A stretch of 64,000 bases of DNA from Vibrio pomeroyi. GTDB lineage: Bacteria; Pseudomonadota; Gammaproteobacteria; Enterobacterales; Vibrionaceae. The stretch lies in assembly GCF_024347595.1 (NCBI RefSeq), contig NZ_AP025507.1, positions 1,922,001-1,986,000 of the forward strand, written 5' to 3'. Numbering within the stretch: the first letter of the stretch is position 1; each line of letters starts with the position of its first letter. This document shows positions 26,222-35,657 of this stretch, piece after piece. The notes below the pieces were generated by a model that did not search any database, was not told the origin of the DNA, and was given only the letters and a program-made list of their open reading frames with translations. Both the position numbers and the translations under genes were made by a program.

Positions 26222-27514
26222 ATGAATAAGCTAATTTTGGCAGGCGTTCTTTCTGCAACAGCAGCAATGCCAGCGTTCGCAACGACTCAAGTCACTTGGT
26301 GGCACGCTATGGGCGGCCAACTTGGAGAAACCGTCAACAAAATTGCGACTGACTTTAACGCGTCACAAGATGATTACGAGATCACGCCAATTTACAAAGG
26401 GTCATACACAGAGACCTTAACAGCGGGTATCGCGGCCTACCGAGCAGGCGAAGCACCAAACATTTTGCAAGTCTTCGATGCAGGCGCAGCAACCATCATG
26501 AACGCTAAAGGTGTCGCGAAACCAGTACAGGATATTCTGGTTGATTCGGGCTACAGCTTTGATTCAAATGATTACCTAGTGGGTGTCCGTAACTTCTATG
26601 CCGACAACCAAGGCAAGATGGTTGGTATGCCTTTCAACAGCTCGACACCGGTTCTTTACTACAACAAAGACCTTCTTGCGGAAGTGGGGGCCGAAGCGCC
26701 TAAAACTTACGAAGAACTCGAAGTGGTTGCAAAGAAGCTAAAAGCAGAAGGCCACATCGCCTTTTCTCAATCTCTGACGCCGTGGATCATGTTCGAGAAT
26801 TTTAAGTCTCGTCATAACCTACCGGTCGCTGACCAAAACAACGGCTACGACGGCCTATCGACCAAGCTGATGTTCAACACCAAAGACATGATGATGCACG
26901 TCAGCAAGATGAAAGAGTGGTCAGATTTAGGTTACTACAAGTATTACGGCAGTGATTGGGATGCAAACCAAACACCTTTCGAGCGTCAAGAAGTGGCAAT
27001 GTGGATGGGTTCTTCTGGTTCATTCGGTGGCTTACGTAACCGCGTACCTTTCGAGCTGGGTACTACTTACCTTCCCTACTGGAAATCAGTTAACCCAGAC
27101 GCAGGCTTGACCTTCATTGGTGGTGCGGCTTTGTTTGCTCTGAATGGCCACGACCAACAGCAAGACAAAGGCGTCGCGGCGTTCTTTGATTACCTAACCA
27201 AACCTGAAACCCAAGTTTACTGGCACAAAACCACGGGCTACGTTCCGGTAACGACAGCAGCTTATGACCTAGCGAAAGAGTCTGGCTACTACAAAGAACA
27301 ACCAGACGCAGAAGTGGGTGTTAAACAGCTGAGCCTAAAATCAGGCGAATGGACTAAGGGTTATCGTTTAGGTTACTACCCTCAGATTCGTGAAGTGATG
27401 CATCGTGAGTTCGACAACATCTTTGCTGACCGTTCTAGCGTCGAGAACAGCCTAGACAAAGTAGAAGATGAAAGCAGCAAGCTATTAAAACGCTTCGCTC
27501 GAACCATGAACTAG
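26222..27514 (+). CDS. ugpB: sn-Glycerol-3-phosphate ABC transporter, substrate-binding protein UgpB
   Basis: A 430-aa periplasmic binding protein with signal peptide ending MPAFA. The mature start TTQVTWWHAMGGQLGE is typical of UgpB, which captures sn-glycerol-3-phosphate and glycerophosphodiesters. ATG 26222 is preceded by AAAAGGAAAAG; an in-frame upstream start at 26096 would bury the signal peptide. First gene of ugpBAECQ. In E. coli ugp is under PhoB; I could not identify a convincing Pho box here. A large stem-loop follows the gene. Confidence 0.92.
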   Translation: MNKLILAGVLSATAAMPAFATTQVTWWHAMGGQLGETVNKIATDFNASQDDYEITPIYKGSYTETLTAGIAAYRAGEAPNILQVFDAGAATIMNAKGVAKPVQDILVDSGYSFDSNDYLVGVRNFYADNQGKMVGMPFNSSTPVLYYNKDLLAEVGAEAPKTYEELEVVAKKLKAEGHIAFSQSLTPWIMFENFKSRHNLPVADQNNGYDGLSTKLMFNTKDMMMHVSKMKEWSDLGYYKYYGSDWDANQTPFERQEVAMWMGSSGSFGGLRNRVPFELGTTYLPYWKSVNPDAGLTFIGGAALFALNGHDQQQDKGVAAFFDYLTKPETQVYWHKTTGYVPVTTAAYDLAKESGYYKEQPDAEVGVKQLSLKSGEWTKGYRLGYYPQIREVMHREFDNIFADRSSVENSLDKVEDESSKLLKRFARTMN

Positions 27515-27576
27515 ATAGGTTGATGAGCTAGCCCAGTGTCATGGACTGGCTCTGTTAATGAAAAAACAGTTCATTC

Positions 27577-27633
27577 CTCCTCACTACTTGTCCATCACCT
27601 TGAATCAATAGAGTGATAACGAGTCGTGAGGAG
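27577..27633 (+). repeat. Nested stem-loop between ugpB and ugpA
   Basis: Outer stem CTCCTCAC (27577-27584) with GTGAGGAG (27626-27633), and an inner ATCAC/GTGAT pairing inside the loop. No T-run. In the 190-bp ugpB-ugpA gap this could protect ugpB mRNA from decay, giving more binding protein than membrane subunits (inference). Confidence 0.5.
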
Positions 27634-27704
27634 ATTCTTCACTCACGCCATTTCTTGCTCCAAAAACTACAACTCAACTGGAAGCATGCCTTGTTATAGC
27701 GCGA

Positions 27705-28637
27705 GTGGTCACGGTAACTAACAGTGGTTCAAGCCACTCATTTGGGGATTACCCTGTGGAACGACGTCAGCAATTTTTTCACTCTCCACTGCCTTACTTA
27801 TTTTTGGCGCCTCAGATACTCATCATCGCGGTTTTCTTTATCTATCCGGCGGCAAAGGCGGTGTATCTGTCCTTCATGCTGGAAGACCCTTGGGGCACCT
27901 CTTCGCTCTTCGTGTGGTTTGAAAACTATCAAATGCTATTCGAATCGAGTGAGTACCTAAGCTCGATTGGCTTCACCCTGATGTTCGCGGTTGTGGTGTC
28001 TTTCTTATCGCTAGCGTTGGCGCTGCTGCTCGCCGTAAAAGCCGACAACATCATTCATGGCCAAGGGACTTACAAAGTCACTCTCACTTGGGTATATGCC
28101 GTGGCTCCAGCGATCGCAGGTGTTATCGGTGCTTTCCTGTTTAACCCGCACATTGGCGTGTTCACCGAGATATTTGCGGTGGTGGGTTGGGATTTCAGTT
28201 TCCAAACCGATCCTGTGGATGCCACGTTCGCTCTGATATTGGTATCGGTGTGGAAGCAAGTCTCGGTGAATTTCATCTATTTTCTGGCTGGTCTTCAATC
28301 AATCTCGTACGCGGTAAAAGAAGCGGCAATGTTGGACTGTGTCAGCGATTCAAAACGCTTCTGGACGATTACCTTCCCGCTACTCGCACCTACTGGGTTT
28401 TTCCTGTTGGTCATCAACCTCACCTACTCGTTCTTTGAAACCTTTGGCGTGATAGACACCATGACCAATGGCGGCCCGGGCGGAGGCACAACCTCGCTAG
28501 TTTACAAGGTGTATCGCGACGGTTTTGTTGGCGCGGATTTGGGTGGTAGTTCGGCACAATCGGTTGTGTTGTTGCTGTTAGTACTGACACTCACGTTTAT
28601 CCAGTTTCGCGTTGTTGAAAAGCGTGTTCATTACTAG
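27705..28637 (+). CDS. ugpA: Glycerol-3-phosphate ABC transporter permease UgpA
   Basis: A 310-aa inner-membrane permease with six helices (first PYLFLAPQILIIAVFFIYPA). The cytoplasmic EAA loop, which contacts the ATPase, is AVKEAAMLDCVSDSKRFWTI at about 203-222. It pairs with UgpE. Translation appears to start at GTG 27705; the ribosome-binding site is weak. Second gene of the ugp operon. Confidence 0.9.
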   Translation: MVTVTNSGSSHSFGDYPVERRQQFFHSPLPYLFLAPQILIIAVFFIYPAAKAVYLSFMLEDPWGTSSLFVWFENYQMLFESSEYLSSIGFTLMFAVVVSFLSLALALLLAVKADNIIHGQGTYKVTLTWVYAVAPAIAGVIGAFLFNPHIGVFTEIFAVVGWDFSFQTDPVDATFALILVSVWKQVSVNFIYFLAGLQSISYAVKEAAMLDCVSDSKRFWTITFPLLAPTGFFLLVINLTYSFFETFGVIDTMTNGGPGGGTTSLVYKVYRDGFVGADLGGSSAQSVVLLLLVLTLTFIQFRVVEKRVHY

Positions 28638-28675
28638 CCCATCACGGCTAGGTTTTAACGCGACAGGAGTTATTC

Positions 28676-29518
28676 ATGAAAAGTAATAAGGTCTCTGACC
28701 ACCTGATTTTAATTGCTGGGATGCTGTTTATGTTGGTCCCTATCTGGCTGATCTTCGCCAGTTCGACCCATAACCCAAACACCATTGTCAGCGAAGGTTT
28801 ACAGTGGTTACCGGGCGATAATTTTACGAGTATTTATAGCGAAGCTTGGAACAAGAGCATGGGCTTTAGTGGCGACGTCACCGCCAGCAAAATGATCGCC
28901 AATTCGATGATCATGGGGTTAGGTTTTGCGATCGGTAAGATCATCATTTCGATGATGGCTGCGTTTGCTTTGGTCTATTTCAGACTGCCTTACGCCACGG
29001 CGTGGTTCTGGTTGATCTTCGTTACTCTATTGCTGCCACTAGAGGTTCGTATTATCCCGTCTTATGAAGTGGTTGCAGGGCTTGGACTTCTCAATAGCTA
29101 TACCGGTTTGATTCTGCCTTTGATCGCCTCTGCCACCGCAACATTCTTCTTTGGGCAGTTTTTCAAAACCATTCCTGACGAATTGCTTGAAGCCGCTCAA
29201 CTAGATAATGCAGGCCCATTTCGATTCTTTGTCGACATCTTGCTGCCGCTGTCTAAAACCATGATCGCCGCGATCTTCATCATCATGTTTGTGGTGGGTT
29301 GGAACCAATACCTTTGGCCGATCATGATGACGACGGATGAAGGCTACAACACCATCGTGATGGGCATCAAACAAGTACTCAATAACATTAATGAAACCAG
29401 TTTACCGCGCTACGACTATGTGTTCGCCATGGTGATTTTAGCGATGTTGCCACCTGTTTTAGTGGTGGTTGTATTTCAGCGTTGGTTTGTAAAAGGGCTC
29501 GTAGAAAGTGAAAAATAA
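28676..29518 (+). CDS. ugpE: Glycerol-3-phosphate ABC transporter permease UgpE
   Basis: A 280-aa six-helix permease, partner of UgpA. The EAA loop is PDELLEAAQLDNAGPFRFF (about 167-185). AGGAG is seven bases before ATG 28676. Length matches E. coli UgpE (281 aa). Confidence 0.92.
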   Translation: MKSNKVSDHLILIAGMLFMLVPIWLIFASSTHNPNTIVSEGLQWLPGDNFTSIYSEAWNKSMGFSGDVTASKMIANSMIMGLGFAIGKIIISMMAAFALVYFRLPYATAWFWLIFVTLLLPLEVRIIPSYEVVAGLGLLNSYTGLILPLIASATATFFFGQFFKTIPDELLEAAQLDNAGPFRFFVDILLPLSKTMIAAIFIIMFVVGWNQYLWPIMMTTDEGYNTIVMGIKQVLNNINETSLPRYDYVFAMVILAMLPPVLVVVVFQRWFVKGLVESEK

Positions 29519-29615
29519 TAACGAAACAACTCAAATGAACGATAACCGAATCCAGTCACTCGATGAGTATAAGACGTCTCACCAGACTTATCCCCAAAAG
29601 ACAGAGGACACTTCT

Positions 29616-30812
29616 ATGCCTATTCGTAATCACTCGTTAGCTCACAAGAATGCTGGTAGAGGACATAAACTCAAGGCCAAGACACCTGCTATGCTGGGTA
29701 TCAAGAACTTGGTGAAGACGTATGAGAACGGCCATCGAGCTGTAAAAGATGTCTCACTTGATATCGATAAGGGCGAGTTCCTTGTATTAGTTGGTCCTTC
29801 AGGCTGCGGCAAGTCTTCAATTCTGCGTTCTATCGCAGGCTTGGAAAGCATCTCTGGCGGTGAGATTCACTTAGGTGGCCGTCGTGTTGATAACGAAAAA
29901 CCGGCACAGCGTGATATCGCCATGGTCTTTCAGAATTACGCGCTCTACCCTCACATGACGGTATATAAAAACCTGGCTTACGGTTTAAAGAACCGAGGCG
30001 TCAGCCAACATGTGATTGAAGAGAAGATTGAGAAAGTCGCCAAGACACTCAAAATCGAAGAGTACCTAGATCGTAAGCCTGCCAAGCTCTCAGGTGGACA
30101 ACGCCAACGTGTGGCAATGGGTCGAGCGATCGTACGCGACCCGCAACTGTTCCTGTTTGATGAACCCCTGTCTAACCTCGATGCCTCGCTGCGTGCTCAC
30201 ATGAGATTAGAAATCAAAAAGCTGCAACGTGAACTCGGCGTGACCAGTGTTTACGTGACTCATGACCAAGTAGAAGCTATGACGCTGGCAGATAGAATTG
30301 TGGTTCTCAACAAAGGTCAGATTGAACAAGTCGGCACACCAAGAGAGGTCTACCACCAGCCGGCTAGCACCTTTGTTGCGAGCTTCATTGGCAGCCCCGC
30401 AATGAACTTTTTACCCGCCACACTCGATGACGGCTATCTTGAAATTGGCGACCAACAGATGTACTTGCCAGAGTACGCACACGTTAAGAACACGGAAATA
30501 ACGCTTGGCATTCGCCCTGAACACTCTGAGGTTTGTTCCGATTTAATGATGAACACCTTACCTCTTGAACTGCGTATCAGCGTGGTTGAGCCATTGGGGC
30601 CAAATCAACTGGTTCACGGCCTTGTGAACGATCAGCCTTTTATCGCTGTTACCCCAGAAACAACCCTATGCCAAGCGGTGCCACTCGGATTAAGCATCGA
30701 CAAATCCAACCTGCATATTTTTGATGGCCGCGGGAAGCGTATTCAACCAAATAACTTCACCTCACAAGAGTTACACGAAGAGACAACAAGCTTAACGACG
30801 GCTCTAGCTTAA
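29616..30812 (+). CDS. ugpC: Glycerol-3-phosphate ABC transporter ATPase UgpC
   Basis: The ATP-hydrolysing subunit of the Ugp importer: Walker A GPSGCGKSS, signature LSGGQRQR, Walker B LFLFDEPLSNLD, followed by a C-terminal regulatory TOBE/MalK-type domain. Family members usually begin at the equivalent of MLGIKNLVKTY (ATG 29691). Here the best ribosome-binding site, GAGGA seven bases upstream, points to ATG 29616, giving 398 aa with a basic 25-residue extension; the frame is open back to GTG 29508, overlapping ugpE (434 aa). Start remains uncertain. Confidence 0.9.
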   Translation: MPIRNHSLAHKNAGRGHKLKAKTPAMLGIKNLVKTYENGHRAVKDVSLDIDKGEFLVLVGPSGCGKSSILRSIAGLESISGGEIHLGGRRVDNEKPAQRDIAMVFQNYALYPHMTVYKNLAYGLKNRGVSQHVIEEKIEKVAKTLKIEEYLDRKPAKLSGGQRQRVAMGRAIVRDPQLFLFDEPLSNLDASLRAHMRLEIKKLQRELGVTSVYVTHDQVEAMTLADRIVVLNKGQIEQVGTPREVYHQPASTFVASFIGSPAMNFLPATLDDGYLEIGDQQMYLPEYAHVKNTEITLGIRPEHSEVCSDLMMNTLPLELRISVVEPLGPNQLVHGLVNDQPFIAVTPETTLCQAVPLGLSIDKSNLHIFDGRGKRIQPNNFTSQELHEETTSLTTALA

Positions 30813-30868
30813 TGGAGTACACTGATATTTAATGCGTTTTTACGGTGCGTCTTTAAGAAGGATTAATT

Positions 30869-31588
30869 ATGTCGTCTATCATCGTAGGTCATCGGGGTGT
30901 AGCAGGTACTCACCCAGAAAATACCAAAGCAAGCATTGGACAAGCCGCTAAACTCGGTTTGAAATGGATTGAAGTAGATATTCAGCCAACTCAGGATGAT
31001 CAACTTGTGGTTTGTCATGACCACACTCTTGAGCGCTGCAGCGATGGCAAAGGGCGTGTTGATGAACATACCCTTGCCGAATTGCGTCAGCTCGATTTTG
31101 GCAGTTGGAAGTCTGAGCAATTCGCTGGAGAGAAAATACTGACGCTGGAAGAGCTACTCGCGCTTGTTGAGCAGTACGATCTCAGCGTTAACCTTGAGAT
31201 CAAAGTCGATAGCCGACACCAAGCGCCTCACGTGGTGGATCTGCTGCATTCAGAACTGATTCGTTCAAACCTCGATACCGACCGAGTGCTGCTTTCAAGC
31301 TTCAGCCATCAAGTGGTTGCTGAAATGGCTCGTCACCTCCCAAGGTACCGTGTCGGTGTGATCACAGAGCAACTGACGCAAGACGATTTACTGCTGATTA
31401 ATGAAGTAAAAGCGTTCAGCTGCCACATGAATTACGAACACGTGATTCAGAACGATCTTGATACGCTCAGCGAAGCGAACATTCAAACATGGTGCTACAC
31501 CGTAAACGATCCGTCTCGCTTCGAATTCCTCTCAAGTGTGGACGCGGTATTCACTGATTTCCCAAATAAATTCAGCTCGATAAATTGA
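30869..31588 (+). CDS. ugpQ: Glycerophosphodiester phosphodiesterase UgpQ
   Basis: A 239-aa cytoplasmic GDPD-family enzyme that splits glycerophosphodiesters into glycerol-3-phosphate and an alcohol. Motifs: HRGVAGTHPENT near residue 8, metal ligands in WIEVDIQ and VCHDHTLERC, and NLEIK. No signal peptide, so it acts after import by Ugp, as in E. coli. Last gene of ugpBAECQ; AAGGATTAATT precedes the ATG. Confidence 0.9.
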   Translation: MSSIIVGHRGVAGTHPENTKASIGQAAKLGLKWIEVDIQPTQDDQLVVCHDHTLERCSDGKGRVDEHTLAELRQLDFGSWKSEQFAGEKILTLEELLALVEQYDLSVNLEIKVDSRHQAPHVVDLLHSELIRSNLDTDRVLLSSFSHQVVAEMARHLPRYRVGVITEQLTQDDLLLINEVKAFSCHMNYEHVIQNDLDTLSEANIQTWCYTVNDPSRFEFLSSVDAVFTDFPNKFSSIN

Positions 31589-31666
31589 CTCTGCAAATAC
31601 TATAAAAGTAACCCTGAGAGACTTTAAAATTAACCTCTAGAAACCTCAAAATTAGGTAGCAAACAC

Positions 31667-31698
31667 AAGTGAGTAGGAGTACATTCCGCTACTCACTT
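31667..31698 (+). terminator. Hairpin after ugpQ
   Basis: AAGTGAGTAG (31667-31676) pairs with CTACTCACTT (31689-31698) around a 12-base loop. The T-run is weak; possible operon terminator. Confidence 0.5.
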
Positions 31699-31747
31699 GG
31701 TTTCATTAGCTCGCTCTATTCAGACAGCTTCATTGGTTACTTAATTT

Positions 31748-32485
31748 ATGGATCTCATTTTTAGTCCAACTTTCCCAATTTTGGGTGCGATCTTCATTTT
31801 CGCCGCTATTGTTCGTGGCTTCTCAGGTTTCGGTTTCACCTTAGTGGCATTGCCATTAAGTGCGTTGTTCGTGCCTGTTATCGAATTGGTTCCTGTTTTC
31901 ATGTTGATCGACCTACTCGGCAATGTTCAATTACTGCCTAAGGTTCGAAAGCACGTTAACTGGCGCTGGGTTTCAAAGGTCTTTATCCCTTGTTTTGCCT
32001 TCACACCTGTTGGCTTACTTCTACTGAAATCGGTTAGCCAAGACACGATCATCTTGATCATCAGTGCCTTCATCTTTGCGTCTGCACTTATGATCTACAA
32101 AGGTTTTCAGTATAAAAGCGAACCAAGATTTGCCCCTTATATTCTAGGTAGCCTTGCAGGGATCATGAATGGCGCGGCGTCGATGTCAGGGCCTCCGGTT
32201 GGCACGCATGCATTAGCAAGCCCAGTCGCTCCGCACATTGCCAGAGCTGGACTGATTGCCTTCTTCGTTTTGGCGGATTCGAGTGCATTTGTTTCAGCAT
32301 CCATCGCTGGATTGGTCGATCGTGATGTGGTTTGGCTGACTCTTGTGCTCTTGCCAAGCAGTATGTTTGGCGGCTATGTGGGATCTAAACTGTTCGAAAG
32401 ATTTGGTGGAGAGAAATTCAAGCCCGTGACTATTGCGCTGCTTATCGTGATTGCTATTTTCAGTGCAGGCCGAGTCTTACTGTAA
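31748..32485 (+). CDS. TauE/SafE (TSUP) family membrane transporter
   Basis: A 245-aa membrane protein with about eight helices in two repeats, of the TauE/SafE sulfite/organosulfonate exporter family. Typical stretches: FAAIVRGFSGFGFTLVALPL near the N-terminus and GSLAGIMNGAASMSGPPVG in the second half. The substrate is unknown; members move sulfite, sulfoacetate or related anions. No sulfur genes adjoin it. The ribosome-binding site is weak. Confidence 0.8.
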   Translation: MDLIFSPTFPILGAIFIFAAIVRGFSGFGFTLVALPLSALFVPVIELVPVFMLIDLLGNVQLLPKVRKHVNWRWVSKVFIPCFAFTPVGLLLLKSVSQDTIILIISAFIFASALMIYKGFQYKSEPRFAPYILGSLAGIMNGAASMSGPPVGTHALASPVAPHIARAGLIAFFVLADSSAFVSASIAGLVDRDVVWLTLVLLPSSMFGGYVGSKLFERFGGEKFKPVTIALLIVIAIFSAGRVLL

Positions 32486-32545
32486 CGAACTTGATAAGGT
32501 TTAAAGTCACTCTATAAAAAGAGTTCTGGAAATGGGTGCCAATAT

Positions 32546-33361
32546 CTACCATTCGATATGGATAGGGGTGCCCATTTTTACGAGTTGAATAAACTCATCC
32601 ATGTCTTGATTGGTTAGTGCGATACAACCATCCGTCCAATCAAAGCTTTGAATGAAGCTCGGTGAACGACGCTCACCATTCTTGATACCATGGATTTTGA
32701 TGTTCCCACCAGGGTCGACATCATTATTTTCTGCCCACTGCCTGTCCGAAGGTTGCGGGTAGTTGATGTGCACTGAGCGATAGAAATCTGACTCTTCCAT
32801 CACATAGTCGAGTTGGTATTCCCCTTCAGGCGTTCGGTTGTCCCCTTCAAAGCGTTTATGCCCTTTTGGTTGCTTGCCTAATGCAATTCGAAATTCCTGA
32901 ATCACCTCATCCCCTTTCATCAGATACATTCTACGTTTCGACTTATCCACTTTGACCAAGGTAACTACTTGCAGCAATGGATCTATCTCAGGGACATCAT
33001 CTGGTACGTTGTAAAACTGTCGAGATGAGCTTTGAGGTGGACGTTTAGATGAGCCTTGAGAAAGCTGAGCAACCTGTTTGTCTGAATCATTGTTAAGCAC
33101 ATCATCGACAATAATCACATGCTGAGAATTTGAACCTGCTGAAGAGGAAGAAGAGGTTGATACACGCTGAGAATGGGAAGGTGCAGACTCAAACACAATG
33201 GTTTCAATCGCAGTCGCGTCAGACACTATTTTCTCAACCACAACCTTGTTGGCTTCCGGTGACGGAACATATTGCGGGGTATCGGTAGCAGAGGCTGTCA
33301 CTGAATAAAGCAGCGAACTCGATAAAAGCATACATAATGTTAAAGGCAAAAAACGACGCAC
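32546..33361 (-). CDS. L,D-transpeptidase family (YkuD) protein
   Basis: A 271-aa exported protein: signal peptide ending TASA, a Ser-rich linker to about residue 120, then a YkuD domain (about 130-271). The catalytic motif is split as HGIKNG and SFDWTDGCIAL, with the Cys in TDGC the nucleophile. Such enzymes form 3-3 crosslinks or attach proteins to peptidoglycan. It starts at GTG 33361, whose ribosome-binding site (GAGGAG) overlaps the last codons of the upstream GNAT gene, so translation is probably coupled. Confidence 0.8.
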   Translation of the reverse strand: MRRFLPLTLCMLLSSSLLYSVTASATDTPQYVPSPEANKVVVEKIVSDATAIETIVFESAPSHSQRVSTSSSSSAGSNSQHVIIVDDVLNNDSDKQVAQLSQGSSKRPPQSSSRQFYNVPDDVPEIDPLLQVVTLVKVDKSKRRMYLMKGDEVIQEFRIALGKQPKGHKRFEGDNRTPEGEYQLDYVMEESDFYRSVHINYPQPSDRQWAENNDVDPGGNIKIHGIKNGERRSPSFIQSFDWTDGCIALTNQDMDEFIQLVKMGTPIHIEW

Positions 33362-33363
33362 CT

Positions 33364-33846
33364 TTAGATCTCCTCAAAACTCATGGACATGGTTCGAGAC
33401 TGAGTTTCCATTCCTAGCGACTCATAGAAACTTTGAGCTTGTTGGTTAAACTCCATCACCTCTAACCTAAGTTCTATCGCACCTCTCGCTTGCGCCCATT
33501 GGTTGAACGACTTCATTAATGCGCGCCCAGCCCCTTGGCTCTGAACCTGATCGCTCACTACAATGGTATTTACTCTTGCTACCTTGTGTGACTGGATAAA
33601 ACTGACGCCTTTATTCTGCGTTACTTTACCCGCTAAAAAGCCAACCACTTGCTTTTCATCCACTGCAACAAAGAACGCGCCAGTTGGGTCAATCATCAAG
33701 CCTAGCCAATACTCTTCACTGTCTGCAAAGCTTTGAGAAGGTGGCGCAAATACCATAGGCGCACCAAGATGATGTTGACGATTTATCTGATCAGAGAGCG
33801 CTAAGATCGCGTTAATGTCAGTTACCTTGGCTGTCCGGATTTGCAT
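33364..33846 (-). CDS. GNAT-family N-acetyltransferase
   Basis: A 160-aa acetyltransferase of the GNAT fold. The acetyl-CoA binding region is at about 96-116 (VARVNTIVVSDQVQSQGAGRALM; note Q-x-x-G-A-G) and the C-terminal NQQAQSFYESLGME is typical. The acceptor is unknown. Two bases separate its stop from the L,D-transpeptidase start, so the two form an operon. Confidence 0.8.
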   Translation of the reverse strand: MQIRTAKVTDINAILALSDQINRQHHLGAPMVFAPPSQSFADSEEYWLGLMIDPTGAFFVAVDEKQVVGFLAGKVTQNKGVSFIQSHKVARVNTIVVSDQVQSQGAGRALMKSFNQWAQARGAIELRLEVMEFNQQAQSFYESLGMETQSRTMSMSFEEI

Positions 33847-34055
33847 ATCATCACCTTGTTTGAATTCAATAACACCTTAGCAAAAATGGCTTAGTTGTGC
33901 ACCGTTACACTGGTCAACTCAGACGCTCTGTGAAGAAGGATTATTAATATTAGGCACTAAGTTTGGGGAAATTGTTCCGTAAATCTCAAGCACATTGCCC
34001 GCCTTTGAGTGCTACTATCTCTGCAGAATCAATACACTAACGACTGGATACCTCT

Positions 34056-35036
34056 ATGATTAAGTTCGCTGTAATTGGAACCAATTGGATTACACAAAAA
34101 TTCGTTCAAGCTGCACATGAATCACAATCGATGCAGTTGGCTGCGGTTTATTCACGAAACCTAGAGAGCGCTGCGCAGTTCGCACAAGAATTTGGTGTTG
34201 AAACCACCTACGATTCACTCGATGCATTAGCCAATGACAGCACGGTCGAAGCTGTGTACATCGCTTCACCAAACTCACTGCACTGCGAACAGTCCATCTT
34301 CATGATGGAACACGGTAAACACGTTATCTGTGAAAAGCCGGTCGCATCAAACATTGATGAAGCAACACGCATGTTCGAAGTCGCTGAGAAAAACGGCGTG
34401 GTGTTGTTCGAAGCGTATAAATCTCAATTCCTACCAAACTTTAAGCAAGTCCAACTCGGCCTACAAAAGATTGGCAAAGTACATAAAGCGCACATCAACT
34501 ACTGCCAGTATTCATCGCGTTACCAGAAATACCTTAACGGCGAGAATCCAAACACCTTCAACCCAGCTTTCTCGAACGGTTCATTAGTCGATATTGGCTT
34601 CTACTGCGTAGCTGCAACGGTTGCTCTGTTTGGTGAGCCGGAAAATGCTCAAGCTTCAGCAAAGCTGCTTGAATCAGGGGTAGATGCGCATGGCTGTGCG
34701 ATCTTCCAATACCCTGAGTTTGACGTGACTCTTGCTCACTCTAAAGTCAGCGACTCTTACGCGCCAAGCGAGATCCAAGGTGAACAGGGAGCGATCATCA
34801 TCGATCATATCGCAGAATGCACCAACGTTAAGATCCGCTACCGTGATGGCAGCATTGAAAACCTCACTCAAGCGCAAAGCGAAAACTCAATGAGCTACGA
34901 AGCACAGACCTTTGCAGGTTGTATTGAGGGTGATAAAGAAACTCAAGCTCAAGCCAAACTGCGAGCTTTAACCGTTGCCAAGTTAATTACAGAGATGCGC
35001 CAACAAGTTGGTGTCGTTTATCCAGCCGATAAATAA
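34056..35036 (+). CDS. Gfo/Idh/MocA-family NAD(P)-dependent oxidoreductase
   Basis: A 326-aa oxidoreductase with an N-terminal Rossmann domain (IKFAVIGTNWITQKFVQAA) and the family motif CEKPVASNIDEA at about 93-104, whose Lys is usually catalytic. The C-terminal half is the alpha/beta Gfo/Idh/MocA domain. Substrate, probably a sugar or polyol, is unknown. Monocistronic between divergent and unrelated neighbours. Confidence 0.85.
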   Translation: MIKFAVIGTNWITQKFVQAAHESQSMQLAAVYSRNLESAAQFAQEFGVETTYDSLDALANDSTVEAVYIASPNSLHCEQSIFMMEHGKHVICEKPVASNIDEATRMFEVAEKNGVVLFEAYKSQFLPNFKQVQLGLQKIGKVHKAHINYCQYSSRYQKYLNGENPNTFNPAFSNGSLVDIGFYCVAATVALFGEPENAQASAKLLESGVDAHGCAIFQYPEFDVTLAHSKVSDSYAPSEIQGEQGAIIIDHIAECTNVKIRYRDGSIENLTQAQSENSMSYEAQTFAGCIEGDKETQAQAKLRALTVAKLITEMRQQVGVVYPADK

Positions 35037-35199
35037 CATCACCATTAGGTTAACCAGCTGATTTTTAACAAATACCGATTTATGCATAACTAAATTTAAT
35101 CTTTACGACAAACAACCGGATTAGTCGATTGGGATACCATCTGTTTAAATCCGCGTTCGATATCTATCGTATTAATTTAATTTATTGAAGGTGTGTAAA

Positions 35200-35361
35200 G
35201 TGTTTTCAGTTGATGATCGCGTTGTAGCAACAAAAGGTGTTGAGCTAGGTGAAATGGTTGTAATTGGCCTAAGTGCTGGTGGCGGCTACGTTCACGTTAC
35301 AACAGTAGAAGGCGCAATAATGACGCTTACTTACCCTGCAAAAGACCTTAAAAAAGCATAG
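35200..35361 (+). CDS. Small 53-aa protein, KOW/SH3-like
   Basis: A 53-residue ORF beginning MFSVDDRVVATKGVELGEM and ending YPAKDLKKA. GTG 35200 has a good GAAGG site eight bases upstream, and a strong terminator follows at 35413, so it looks like a complete monocistronic gene. The pattern of short beta strands with Gly turns resembles small SH3-like (KOW) domains. Family not recognised; function unknown. Confidence 0.6.
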   Translation: MFSVDDRVVATKGVELGEMVVIGLSAGGGYVHVTTVEGAIMTLTYPAKDLKKA

Positions 35362-35412
35362 TTTAACCGCTCTGCTCTTTTAGTAGTCACTCTGCTAAAG
35401 GTAACAAAATTG

Positions 35413-35468
35413 AGGCCTTGGCTGATTTCACTCTTCTGCATTAGAGTGAACAGCCAGGGCCTTTTTTA
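35413..35468 (+). terminator. Strong terminator of the 53-aa gene
   Basis: AGGCCTTGGCTG (35413-35424) pairs with CAGCCAGGGCCT (35451-35462), with an inner TTCACTCT/AGAGTGAA stem, then TTTTT. Confidence 0.8.
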
Positions 35469-35657
35469 TGCCTGCAATTCCTTAATAGCCTTCCCATTAC
35501 TTTACTCGTTGCAGTAAAACCGAATCCAACAGACAATAGAATCAATCAAAAAGTATTTACACCAAGTGCTTATTGTCTGTTGATGCTTAGTATTCGCAAG
35601 ACTTTCTGGTACATTAGCATTATCTTATATTTATAATGACCTGAACTGAGGGAAGCT

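Noticed and set aside
27686..27721. Eleven-codon ORF overlapping the ugpA start
   Set aside because: Its ribosome-binding site is too close and the peptide is not informative.
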